Positions 10,684 through 22,019 of a stretch of DNA of 64,000 nt are shown in pieces. Position 1 is the first letter of the stretch, and every line of letters begins with the position of its first letter. A model generated the notes under the pieces. The model searched no databases, was not told where the DNA came from, and saw nothing but the letters and a program-made list of their open reading frames with translations. The translations under genes were made by a program, and so were the position numbers. Source of the DNA: Chlorops oryzae (taxonomy: Eukaryota; Arthropoda; Insecta; Diptera; Chloropidae); the NCBI GenBank assembly GCA_020466095.1, contig CM035808.1:56890694-56954693 (forward strand), read 5' to 3'.

Positions 10684-13600
10684 TGTAGTGAATGATTTAT
10701 TTTTATGTTGCACTGCAACGTTCGCAAAGTGTAGTCACACCCTTAACTCTCAAATCGAATTAAAATGCATCACTGCGTACAGGATTGGCATTAGAAGCCA
10801 ATGACAGATGTCATTTTGACACATAAAAAAAAGGTTAGCTGCGAATTACTCTTTCCTTTTCCGCTGAACCCTGGATGGATGACATCGTCGGATTTTCGAA
10901 GAAAAAGTTAATCGAGAATTTAATCAAGCAACCCCCCATTTAATTGATAGGAATAATTGATAAGATTGGTTATTCCTTCTCATGAGCATAGATCCGGTAA
11001 TAATAGTCGAAACTGTAGGATCATTGTATTGGAATTCAACTCAAGCGCATCAGCGATTCCGTTCGACACCAATTTTGTGGAACGATATTCCACGGTCCAC
11101 CATATTGCCAAACGAAGGCAGATCAGCTAGCAGCAGCAAGCCTGGAAGCGGCTTAGGCAACTAGTCGCGAGAATTCGGAATCAGCAAGGCGACATTTGTG
11201 GCAGAGAAAAGAAAAAAAAAAAAAAACTGAAGGAAGACAGGCAAAAATATTTTTTTCTTGTACTTGTAATGCCTATAGTGATCCCGTCAGTTAGAGACAG
11301 TGCCAAAACCTATAGTAATGCTATTCCGTCACGTTATACTAGTGACGAGATTTTTCCGTGTTAATTCTTTTTGTCGGTAAAAGAAACCCGAACTATAACG
11401 ACAAACAATAGTATTTTGAGCTAATTACATAGAAAAGAAGAGAAAAATTTAAAGTTAAAAATCATAATTCAAATTTTGTTTGATAAATACCAACTGTGGA
11501 TGGTTGAATCCACGGAAAAAGGTTTTCCGAATGAATAGTACTTGTTAGATGGGATTTAAATTTTTTTTCGAGGAAATAAGGCCGCCTCAATGGTGAGAGT
11601 GTGGCCATAAGAGAACTCATAAATTTTGGTTAAATATTTCTTTTGAACCCATAGCTTCCTTCGTCCACCGCAATACATCAGGCGCCTGCTGTCTTCGGTA
11701 TGACAACAACAACAATCACCTGCGAGTGCATCAAGTAAAGGTAACACAAAATACTACTTAATCGTTTAAATTTTGAATGTAGTTATTTATTCCGAAATTT
11801 TACTCGTTTTGAACAACTGTCGTATCATCCAGTCGTTCTTATTGAATTGATTATGTCGCGTAATGGGAGTGAAACATCGGAGAATTGAGTGTGTTGGATT
11901 GACATTGATCTCAGTACACAGAAGAAAAAGGATTTTTACATTCAATGCATATTTGAATCTAATTGAAAACAAATTTCCCTTGGCAATGTAAAGGAAAAAT
12001 AATGTAATGATAATTGTATTGGAGATTCTGTAATTGAAATCAGTGCCGATCCAATCCGCTCGATTTTCCGCTAATTCCGCTCTCCAGCCTGAGTTTAAAA
12101 TTTCGTTTTGTTATCGATCGAAAATTATGCTTTCTCTTCGAGTCATCTTCTGATAGAGTGGTCCGTGGCTTATATTACGATGTTGTACAGGTTACTCGCT
12201 AAGTACAAATCCGACACAATTCCAAAGTATGTTTCTTTCTGTAAGAATACCAATATTCTGAAAATGGTCCTCCAGATCAATACCGCCGACAGTAATTTAG
12301 GATAACAGCAAATGATAGATGTTTTTACGAGAGATACGATGTTGTTGTGTGACGGTTTTGTATTTCGCGAGCGAGACTGTACCGATTAAATTGAACTTAC
12401 GAATATAGAAAAAAAAATTTAAATAATTTTTAAAATATCTGAAATTATCGACAATAGAAATGGACCCTGAAAAATTTGAATAAAATTAAGAACAATTACC
12501 TAATGAAAAATTTTGTACATAGGTGTATAGTTTATAGAGTATGGACATTAGGGCTGCTCTTAATTCCCGAAATGGAATTTCAATCGGTCTCAGGGTCCAG
12601 AAGTGTTCCATTGGACATGGAGGAGAAACGTGAGAAATTTGGAAGCAATCGGATAACGGGAACCCGTGGCAGTTTTCAATTGAAGTTTGGGAAATTGGCA
12701 AAAATAGAGAGGAAACGGCCCTTAACTCCCCACAAGGCGCCCCTACGGATATATAATGTATGGCCAGCCCCCATTATTTTTTTACTCCGAACATTTTTTC
12801 TGAACAAACCTACCCCCTATCTCCCCTCCTTAAGGGGGCTCCCATACAAAAATAATTTTTTTAAAACTTTTCCCCCCATCTTCCTAACTAGCCCCAGAGT
12901 GCCCCTAGAGGAGTCAAATGTATGACCGACCCCCCTTAACTTTGTCCCCCTAACATTTTTGCGGCACAAAGTGACTCCTATCTCTCCTCCTAAGTGGGGC
13001 CCCCATACAAAACTAACTTAATTTTATCAAAATTTAATGAAAACTGGCCGTCACTACAGTCGAACCTGTCCTAGAGAGATGATATGTATGACCGACCCCC
13101 ACTATTTTTTTACCCCAAACATTTTGTTCAAACATACCTACCCTCTATCTCCCCTCCTAAGGGGGTCCCCCATACAAAATTACCTTTATTTTATCAAAAT
13201 TTCATACAAAAGGCCGTCACTACAGTCAAACCCGTCCTAGTGGGATGAAATGTATGACCGACCCCCACTGTTTTTTTACCCCAAACATTTTCTTCCAACA
13301 CACCTACCTTCTATCTCCCCGCCTAAGGGGGGCCCCCATACAAAATGACACTTAAATTAAAAAAAAATGCCTCACGAACTTCAATCTATAATATAGATGC
13401 CGTAGGAACAAGAACGAGCATGTTCAGCATGCATATTCGAAAAATTTACAAAATTACCTTTTAAACGAGCCTAATATGAAGAATATTGGATTAGTTTTTG
13501 GTGTGTTTTAATAATATGATTTATTTTATTACCTTTTTTTTTAAACTGAATTTTGGGTTCCATCCCCTAACTGGCCAAATAATGACCCTAGTAGGAAAAA

Positions 13601-15530
13601 AATAAATTTTCGAGTCAAATGCCGAAAACCTCAATCTATGACGAGCTTTTTGAGACTATAACCATTAAAATCGGTTAGTGGTTTCTATTCATAAAATTAA
13701 TTCAAAACAAATATTTTTTGAAACGCATTATTCACTGTTTTTACGTTCGTTTCTTAGGTCTTCGCATGTCTCTCTCGGTCTGTACGCATGGCTCTCTCGG
13801 TCTGTACGCATGCAAAGACTCAAGAAACAAACGTAAAAACAGTGAATAATGCGTTTCAAAAAATATTTGTTTTGAATTAATTTTATGAATAGAAACTACT
13901 AACCGATTTTAATGGTTATAGTCTCAAAAAACTCGTCATAGATTGAGTTTTGCGGCATTTGACTCGAAAATATATTTTTTTTCTACTAGGGTCATTATTG
14001 GGCCAGTTAGGGGATGAAACCCAAAATTCAGTTTTAAAAAAAAGGTAATAAAATATATCATATTATTAAAACACACCAAAAACTAATCCAATATTCTTCA
14101 TATTAGGCTCGTTTAAAAGGTAATTTTGTAAATTTTTCGAATATGCATGCTGAACATGCTCTTTCTTGTTCCTACGGCATCTATATTATAGATTGAAGTT
14201 CATGAGGCATTTTTCTTTAATTTAAGCCTAATTTTGTATGGGGACCCCCCTAACGAGGGGAGATAGAGGGTAGGTATGTTTGCAGAAAATATTTGGGGTA
14301 AAAAAATAATGGGGGTCGGTCATATATATCAGCCCCCTAGGAGGGGTTTGACTGTAGTGACGGCCATTTGGTATGAATTTTTGCTCAAATTAAGGTAGTT
14401 TTATATGGGAGCCCCCTTAAGAGGGGGAGATAGAGGTTAAGTATGTTCGGAGAAAATGTTAGGGGGACAAAGTTAATGGGGGTCGGTCATACATTTGACT
14501 CCTCTAGTACAACTCTGGGGCTAGTTAGGAAGATGGGGGGAAAAGTTTTTAAAAAATTATTTTTGTATGGGAGCCCCCTTAAGGAGGGGAGATATGGGGT
14601 AGGTTTGTTCAGAAAAAATGTTCGGAGTAAAAAAATAATGGGGGTTGGCCATACGTTATATATCCGTAGGGGCGCCTTGTGGGGAGTTAAGGGCCGTTTC
14701 CTCTCTATTTTTGCCAATTTCCCAAACTTCAATTGAAAACTGCCACGGGTTCCCGTTATCCGATTGCCTCCAAATTTCTCACGTTTCTCCTCCATGTCTA
14801 ATGGAACACTTCTGGACCCTGAGACCGATCAGAAACTCGCTACAAAATTTCTCCATAGAGTTAAGAGCAGCCCTAATGGACATTAATTGAATTAAGTTGA
14901 AAGTGAACAAATGTTTGTTTTTTTTTTTTTTTTGATCCAATGGCACCATTGAATTTAAATAGAGTGCCCATATAAAAATTTTTAATTAGATACTATGGCG
15001 ATTAATTTGAATTTTTTTTAGGTTATTTTGATGTTAATAAATGAATTGTTGCAAATGAAAACTTAAATACTCCTCAAATTTTCGAAAAGTGTAATGCTGT
15101 AGAGTGAAATGGACCAGAGATTGTTTATTGGGTTAATGAGTAACTTCCGTCATTAACAGGTTGGGTTGGGTAAAGACGTCGAGAATAAACTCCATCGAAA
15201 TTCTCTGACGCATAAATCTTGAAGCTTGTATCAGGATTTGGATTAAACCTTTTTGCACATGATTTTAAATTGTTGGATTGCCTTATATATTATATATAGT
15301 TCAATTAGAGTAAATTAAACCGATTTTCTAAGTTTCTGAATTTTGCGAACCGTTTTTTTTCTTAATCAAGGTCGATTGGACATAACACCATTACTGCATA
15401 CATTTTCTGTAGTAGTCCACCTCGTCTGTGTTGAAGAAGCACACCCACTCCCATTCTCCTGAGCTAGACCGCACATCGACAGGTATGCAGCGCTTCAAAA
15501 ACGCAGGCTTCGGTAGAGGTGTACCCTCCA
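10684..15530 (+). repeat. 3' LTR of element B, interrupted by a foldback element
   Basis: Matches 708-3285 from TGTAGTGAATG to GTACCCTCCA. Net LTR length is about 2.5 kb once the insertion at 12549-14875 and its 8-bp duplication are removed. I see no clear polypurine tract immediately upstream; the nearest purine-rich stretch, GGAAGAAGAAAAA, is about 70 bases away (near 10615). Confidence 0.9.
12549..14875. mobile_element. Long-armed foldback element, hAT-like (2.33 kb)
   Basis: Ends TAGGGCTGCTCTTAA and TTAAGAGCAGCCCTA are exact inverted repeats. The 8-bp duplication ATGGACAT flanks them (12541-12548, 14876-14883), and the uninterrupted LTR copy at about 2643 shows the empty site. Nearly the whole element is one palindrome with arms above 1 kb; the centre (about 13760-13815) has two tandem copies of a 22-bp unit containing CTCTCTCGGTCTGTACGCAT. 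Each arm contains about three to four tandem ~165-bp units, each with CCCCCATACAAAA and a GACCGACCCCC block. There is no transposase. The 8-bp duplication and TAGGG ends suggest hAT; P-type foldbacks are the alternative. Confidence 0.85.
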
Positions 15531-17684
15531 AGCTTAACGCCGTAACGGTGAAGGATGCGTATCCACAACCCAAAATCAGTGGCATCCTCAGTCGCTTGCC
15601 CAAAGCCGATTACATTTCTTCCTTAGATTTGAAACACGCATTCTGGCAAATTGGACTGGCCGAAAATTCTAGAGACATGACCGCGTTCACAGTCCCGAAT
15701 CGCCCCCTTTATAGGTTCAAAGTGATGCCATTCGACTTGACTCTAAATATCCCGAAATGCAAATGGTGCTTAAAAGAATTGCGATACCTAGGATACATTA
15801 TTGGAAATGGGTGTATAAAACTGGACCCTGGGAAAGTTTCAGCCATCCCCGATCTCCGTCCACCTAGAACCGTACGTCAGGTAAGAGGTTTCCTTGGAAT
15901 GGCCGGATGGTATTGGCGTTTTATCGATAATTTTGCTACTCGCACAGCTCCACTCACGGATCTGCTGAAAAAATCCCAGAAATTTGTTTGGACACCTGAA
16001 ACCCAAGATTCTTTTGATGAGATTAAAAATTGTTTAACTTCTGCTCCTGTATTGATAACCCCAGATTTCTCGAAACGCTTCGTGATCCAATGCGATGCCT
16101 TCAAAGTGGGAATCGGTGGAGTACAGGCCTAATGTGATGACGAAAATGTGGGACGTCCAATCGCCTATTTTTCCTACAAACTGAACAAAGCTCAAGGCAA
16201 CTATTCAGTAACGGAATCAGAATGCCTTGCAGCTGTCCTGACAATCGAAAAATTTAGGGAGTATGTGGAAGGTCATCAGTTCACGGTCATAACGGACCAC
16301 TCGAGCCTTAAATGGTTGATGCGTCAATCGGACTTGAATGGACGACTAGCGCGTTGGTCGCTGAAATTGCAGTCGTACAAATTTTCCATAGATCACCGAA
16401 AAGGAAGTCTTCACGTAGTTCCGGACGCTTCGTCACGACTCTCTTTTGAAGAAATCTCGGAACTGGAGATCCTTTCACCAATCGATTTGGAGTCGGTAGC
16501 TTTTAGAAGCGACGAGTATCAGAATCTCTGCCAGACAATCGAAGAAATTAAAAATTCTTTGCCCGATCTACAGGTTGTCAATGGTTACGTCTATAAAAGA
16601 ACAACTTTCGATCGAGCTGACTCGTTAAAAGAAGCCGCGCTTTGGAAACTTTGGGTGCCAGTCGATTTGAGATTCGTATTGATAGCGAAAGCACACAATC
16701 CCCCGACCTCCGCCTATGGTGGAGTAGGAAAAACTCTGGAAAAATTTAGTAGGAACTTTTATTGGACTAAAATGGCAAAAAACGTAAACAGATTCGTGGC
16801 AGGATGTGAAATCTGTAAGTCGTCGAAAGCTCCCAACTCAGTCCTCCGTCCTCCAATGGGCTCACAAATCAAATCAGAGAGGCCATTCCAGCGCATTTTC
16901 GTTGACCTAATTGGACCTTATCCCCGTTCAAAGAACGGCAACATAGGAGTATTCATCATTGTAGACCATTTTACAAAGTTCCCGATTCTTGAAGCCATTC
17001 GCAAACTCACAGCCCCAGTTCTAACCGAAATCCTAAACTCCCAGGTATTCCAAATTTTTGGTATCCCAGAATTCTTAGTGTCGGATAATGGTGTTCAATT
17101 TAAGTCTTCTTACTTCCAATCATTTGTAAATCAACGAGGCGTCAAACAGGTAACCACGGCAGTTTATTCCCCACAATCGAATTCGTCCGAACGAGTTAAC
17201 CGATCGCTCATCGCCGCCATCCGCGCGTATCTAGGAAAAACTCAAAAGGATTGGGACCAACATCTGGGCGATATAGCGATGGCTCTTCGCAGTAGCTTTC
17301 ACACTTCCATTGGATATTCACCATACTTTTCTCTCATAGGGCAGCAAATGATAATGCATGGAGACGTCTATCCATTGTTGAGGAAGCTATAATCCCTGGA
17401 GGAAGGTGAAAGAATCCTAGCTCCTCTCGACAAGTTGCACTTAGTACGTGAAAAAATACAAAACAACCTAAAGATAGCATACGAAGCGAATCAGTGAACG
17501 TACAATTTCAGATCGCAGCCCGTTGATTTTCGGCCTGGCGAAATTGTATTTCGACGGAACTTTGTGCAGAGCAATAAAGCTCTAGCGTTTAATGTGAAAC
17601 TAGCTCCCAAATTTTTAAAGGCATCTGTGAGAAAAAAGAGTGGGGACCTTCCACGCCGAAGACATCCAAAAATCAGCTTTGTAA
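15531..17684 (+). pseudogene. pol: Ty3/gypsy element A, right part: RT, RNase H, integrase
   Basis: Continues the RT of 1-707 directly after the AGCT duplication (SLDLKHAFWQIG, PNRPLYRF). After VMPF about 70 residues, including the YxDD catalytic box, are deleted and the frame resumes at LKELRYLGYIIG. RNase H (QCDAF.., VITDHSSLKWL) is interrupted by TAA at 16130-16132. Integrase has a zinc region, VDLIGPYPRS, VSDNGVQF and SERVNRSL, then stops at 17390-17392 and near 17495 and a late frameshift before FHAEDI. It resembles element B's pol throughout, so A and B belong to related families. Its 3' LTR was not identified. Confidence 0.9.
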
Positions 17685-17778
17685 AACATATTCACAATAA
17701 TACCTCCCGCTGCTTCTTTTCTGCAAGCGATCAATAAGCAGCTGGTTTGTAATGTGGTCAAAGTAATTTTCTGTGAGG

Positions 17779-18530
17779 TTACTCAAGAAAAAAAGGACCA
17801 ATAGAATCCCCACTGGCACGCAACCCACACATTCGCCCCTTGAAACACCCTAAGTCGGTATACTGTAACAGTGTTTTTAAAAGATACTCCCTTTTTTTTA
17901 TTTTCTGTTGCAATATATTTTTCTTTTTTTCGGCCTCATCATCGAAGTATATTTTTCCGCTTATTGCATTTTCGATGTTATGCATTGGTATTTTTCGCTC
18001 CCTAATTTCGTTTTTTTTTTCGTTCAGTGGTATTTCTCTTTCGGATTTTTTCCATTTATTAGTGGTAATAGTTCCATTTCCTAGGCTATCCAAGGAAACC
18101 TCCTTGGGCGGTTGTTTAAAATATTCGGAGACCGTGGTTTCCTTATCGTAATAATGACCTACTCCTTGTTCTTGACTTTGACCTGGGGCAGGTTTTAGCC
18201 GCTCTTTTAGTTTTGTTTGGGCATCCCAGTGCATTGGCCAAGACTGGGCCGCTGGGAGTTAGCCGCGTTCTGCTGCTTGTGTTGAATGCAGTTTCTAACT
18301 ATATGCCCGAATCCTTTGCAAAGGAAGCACTGTATTTGGCTGTTGTTATTGGACCCTCGACGGTTATTTTGTGCTGGCCTCTATTGTGCGTTTTGGTGTG
18401 TAGCCTCTTTTCCGCAACCTTTTATTTGACATTTATCGCAGAATAGGCTGCTCAAATTGGTCTAACAATTGTCAGCTATATGTCCCATTTTCCCCGCAAT
18501 GTGTGCAAGTTGGTGCTGTATCCTACGGTG
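17779..18530 (-). pseudogene. gag: Gag/nucleocapsid-like fragment of a retroelement
   Basis: Read on the minus strand, there is a frameshifted CCHC knuckle (CTHCGEN then, one base off, GHIADNC) at about 18515-18455, a middle cysteine cluster, and an intact knuckle CFLCKGFGHIVRNC (about 18330-18280). A shifted frame continues as a 151-residue lysine-rich ORF (17779-18234) of unknown identity. Such knuckles are typical of LTR-element Gag. No RT follows, so the family cannot be named. Confidence 0.5.
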
Positions 18531-18589
18531 CAATTACCTAACGCCGTGGCAATTGGGTAGGTACGCACGTAAGGCAAGTACACCGTAGG

Positions 18590-19000
18590 ATATAACAGGG
18601 TCCTTTAAACAAATAAAAAGGAACACAAAGGATTTCAATGAATTATCCTTTTATTTAATTCAATTTAATACAAGTTTTGCCGTTATTATTTAATGTGACT
18701 ACTCTATTAACTTCTCCGTCGTGGCCCTTTGGTGAGTACGCTCGCAGAAGTCCCCTTCCAGTCGTCGAAGCTCTGTTTATATAGATCCGCGATCGTCGTC
18801 GATTCTTCCCGAACATATTGCATAATCTTGACAGCGACATTCACCCGTAATTGTTCCAACATTGCCATACTGTTGTTGTTACTACATACAGCTTTTCCGC
18901 TGTTCTTAGTTCTTATTTTGTAGTTGTTGTTGCTCTTACGTAAAAACTCTTGACGTGTGTTGTTGTTGTTATATATATGCTTTTGAGTAGCATGGAAACA
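18590..19000 (-). repeat. Possible LTR remnant on the minus strand
   Basis: The minus strand shows a TATA-like box TATATAAA (18784-18777), then a stretch ending with an AATAAAA polyadenylation-like signal (about 18650), just upstream of the gag-like knuckles. That order fits an LTR promoter and R/U5 region. No second LTR copy or target duplication was found. An inverted repeat TATCCTACGGTG (18519-18530) / CACCGTAGGATA (18582-18593) lies at its edge. Confidence 0.3.
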
Positions 19001-19081
19001 CCTTGAAGTAGAAATTCATAAATGCAGGTCACTGCCTTTTGCTTTCGGTTTAAGGTGACCACATGTGAGTTTGGGAGAGAT

Positions 19082-19429
19082 TCACAACATTGGCTTAGAT
19101 GCCTTACTCGCCTCCATTATTGGCTTTTTATTTTTCATGCAGCCAGAACTTTTTTCGTGTCCATACATTCCACACAGCTGGCAATAGGGCGTATTCCTTC
19201 TTTTTAATTTCTTAATAGGCTGGGAGAGTTGCTGTTTTAGTTGCTTCAGTTGTTGGTTCATCGACTTGTCTGGCGAACTAGCCCGAGTGACAATTCTCTG
19301 TGCTGGTGAAAGAAATTTTGGGTCTCCGACGATCAGTGCACTGTTATTTGTTGAACCAGATTTTTGACGAACGCTCGGTAAATTTCTATATTGAATTTCT
19401 TGAAAATTTAAAGTCAAGTCGAAAGTCAA
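19082..19429 (-). pseudogene. Zinc-knuckle fragment, gag-like
   Basis: A 115-codon ORF with a glutamine/lysine-rich helical stretch (MNQQLKQLKQQLSQPIKKLK) followed by one knuckle, YCQLCGMYGHEKSSGC. Probably a nucleocapsid remnant of a retroelement. It is separated from the next gag-like piece (17779-18530) by the LTR-like segment. Confidence 0.4.
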
Positions 19430-20325
19430 GCCGAAAATTTTTAAATAAACCGGTTGACTGAGGAAGTTATTATGTTCTTTGATTGGTTTTTTTTTTTTAA
19501 TTTAATTCGCAGCAGTTTACTAAAAAAAAACCTTTTTTTTTTGGTATTTCGCGGAGCGTTTGAAAAAGCACGTCCGTTCCGTTTAACGTCTTACGAATTT
19601 TTACATTTTTACAAATGTTTAAGTATGCATAAAATAGACAGATGGCAACGCCGACGCTTTGATATTAATCAGCAAGAGCGCCCGCAAGAAATTTACTGGG
19701 GTCTCAATCATTTAACAATGCTGATAAATCGCACATTACACAATGTTTTCAAACACATTTGTCTAGAGGGAGGTCAAATATGAAGAAAGAATTCATTTGT
19801 GTGCTAATCGCAAAACTTAAACATATCGAAAAAGCACAACTTGTTTATACTTAGGGGTAAGAGAGTGACCCATGCGATTCCCTCTTCGGACGCTCGATAA
19901 ACCTATATGATGCAATTAAGTGTGGCAAAACTTTTGAAGTAACTTTTCCTTCGGTGACTCAAAAATCCCTTTTATTTTTTTTTTCTGTAGAAAGGGGCTG
20001 TTCAATAATTACGCAAAATTCTTACAACTATGCAACTATGATATTTTAATTATTTGACAGCCCCAATAATGTGTCGAAAAATCCCTTTTCAAAGATTTGA
20101 AGTGGGTTCTCTTTGGAAAAATTGTTCAAAATTTCCCAATTGTAAACATATTGCATCAGTGATGCCAGGTTGAATGATATTTCGCTTTTAAAGGGACATG
20201 TCTTGCATACAAAATTTTGATGAAACTAACGCAACGTAGGTTTTTCCCTATACAAATCACTTTCCAGATTTCAAGGCCCATGAGCGACCTCTAAAACTTA
20301 ATCACTCCCGATAAAACTTCATATA
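19430..20325. other. No recognisable gene
   Basis: AT-rich sequence. A 109-codon plus-strand ORF (19454-19783) is rich in phenylalanine from T runs and resembles no family I know. Nothing else supported. Confidence 0.5.
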
Positions 20326-20550
20326 CAGTGTTGTGCAAAACATACGCAACCATATAAATTTTTGACGTATTACGCAATAAATTTTGTAAAACAACAACAA
20401 CCACAAAAAGAATGATGCTGTTTCATTCCTTAAGGTGTCAGCTATATGTATGTACAAAAAGATAACCATAAGAATGCATAACGGAGAAATTTTGAATTAA
20501 AATACACATACAAAACATAAGCAACTCCAGTACAAATTTTCAGTGCTTTT

Positions 20551-21435
20551 TATACCCGACACACTCTGTGTCGAGGGTATATTGCGTTTGTTGGGTTGTG
20601 TGTAACACCCAGAACCAGTCGAGATAGACTATACAAAATGTATATAGAAATGATCAGCATCACCAAGAGATTCGATTTAGACATGTCCGTCTGTCCGTCT
20701 GTCCGTCTGTCTGTCTGTCCGTCTGTCCGTCTGTCTGTATACAGTTATCTTATCGAAGGAGTTGAGCTATCTTGACAAAATTTTGTATGCGTGCTCACGG
20801 GGACATAAGTAAGACTAAGTTCGAGAATGGACCCGATCGGACCATTTTTACGGGTACCTCCAGTACTAGGGTCTGTTACGAAAATCACAAAAACTGCTCT
20901 AAAATCGGAGTTTTTCAAGATATTTTGATGAAATTTGGCATTTGAACAAATTTTAGGCCAATTAATGTGATTTACAAAAATCAGAAAAATGGGCGTGGCA
21001 GAAGGGCGTTTTTCGAAAATTGTCTCCTACTCCCGAAACGCCTATGGGACTTGAACGAAAATTGGCACTTATACTTCCTTTGTTACCATAAACATCCTGC
21101 CCAAAAATTTTCTGGATTGGTTCATTATTAAGGGTACCTCCAGTACTAGGGTCTGTCACAAAAATCCGAAAACTGCCCCAAAATCTGACTTTTTCCAAAT
21201 ATTTCAATAAAACTTAGAATTTGCGCGTATATTTAAGCCTCCGATTAGAATTCCGAAAAATTGGAAAAGTGGGCGTGGCAAAGGGGCGGTTTGCATAAAG
21301 AAATTTAAAAAAATGCGGTATAAGGGGCCCCTATGGCCTTAAACAACTCCTGATATTAAAAATTATTTGAATATGTGTGTCTGTGTCGGGTATTCTATTG
21401 TCAGGCTTGCCTGACTATAACACCCTTACTTGTTT
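20551..21435 (+). mobile_element. Mini-me/DINE-like repeat nested in the foldback left arm
   Basis: Starts TATACCCGACACACTCTGTG, contains a (GTCY)n tract and GGGCGTGGC blocks, and ends in CTTACTTGTTT. The foldback arm sequence resumes immediately (AATTAAAAATTTGAAAG), matching the other arm. Dipteran mini-me/DINE repeats, thought to be Helitron-related, carry such GTCY proto-microsatellites. A relative in the opposite orientation lies at about 60263-60907. Confidence 0.65.
20685..20738 (+). repeat. (GTCC/GTCT)n microsatellite
   Basis: About 13 tandem GTCY units directly after GATTTAGACAT, inside the mini-me repeat. Confidence 0.9.
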
Positions 21436-22019
21436 AAATTAAAAATTTGAAAGAAATATTAAAAGGGAAAATTTTGCACGTTTTTCTAATTTGACCCTTT
21501 CTTAACACTTCGAGCTTTGTGAAAAGTACAACAATTAAAATATTGCAGACCTATTTTAAGATTTGCAGACCAAACCAAATTGAGTTTCGATTTTTTATCA
21601 AAAATGTATGGAAAAACAAAGAAAAATCGAAACTCAATTTGGTTTGGTCTGCAAATCTTAAAATAGGTCTGCAATATTTTAATTGTTGTACTTTTTAGAA
21701 AGCTCGAAGTGTTAGAGAGGGTAAAATTAGAAAAACGTGCGAAATTTTTCCTTTTGATATTTCTTTCAAATTTTTAATTAAAAACGCACTGAAAATTTGT
21801 ACTGGAGTTGCTTATGTTTTGCACAGGGGGTTTTTGTGTATTTTAATTCAAAATTTTTCCGTTATGCATTCTTATGGTTATCTTTTTGTACATACTTATA
21901 GCCGATACTTTAAGGAATAAATGAGCATCATTCTTTTTTTGGTTGTTGTTGTTTTACAAAATTTATTGCGTTATACGTCACAAATTTATATGGTTGCGTA
22001 TATTTTGCACAGCACTGTA

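Larger units (their letters stand above)
708..15530 (+). mobile_element. Ty3/gypsy LTR retrotransposon B (14.8 kb with nested insertions)
   Basis: A complete insertion starting TGTAGTG and ending CCTCCA, flanked by the 4-bp duplication AGCT (704-707 and 15531-15534). Removing it with one AGCT restores the RT reading of element A. Order: 5' LTR, primer site, leader, gag with RING finger, protease, RT, RNase H, integrase, 3' LTR. No env ORF is visible in the 72 bases between integrase and the 3' LTR. Three later insertions lie within it. Coding parts carry stops, a frameshift and a gag deletion, so this copy is not autonomous. Confidence 0.93.
20326..22017. mobile_element. Tc1/mariner-type foldback element
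   Basis: TA flanks each end (20324-20325, 22018-22019). The left end is CAGTGTTGTGCAAAACATAC and the right end is the reverse complement of CAGTGCTGTGCAAAATATAC. The two arms are inverted copies of roughly 400 bp meeting near 21600 (AATTGAGTTTCGATTTTT on both sides of the centre). A mini-me repeat interrupts the left arm. There is no transposase, so it is non-autonomous. Confidence 0.8.

Noticed and set aside
10982..11164. ORF sharing the end SASSSKPGSGLGN with 982-1269
   Set aside because: Shared LTR sequence, not an independent gene.
12476..12925. 149-codon ORF across the LTR/foldback junction, with a mirrored ORF at 14487-14795
   Set aside because: It exists because the palindrome arms read open on both strands; the protein is low-complexity proline-rich with no family.
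18519..18593. TATCCTACGGTG inverted repeat as a transposon
   Set aside because: Only 12 bp with no target duplication; left as a note in the LTR-like entry.
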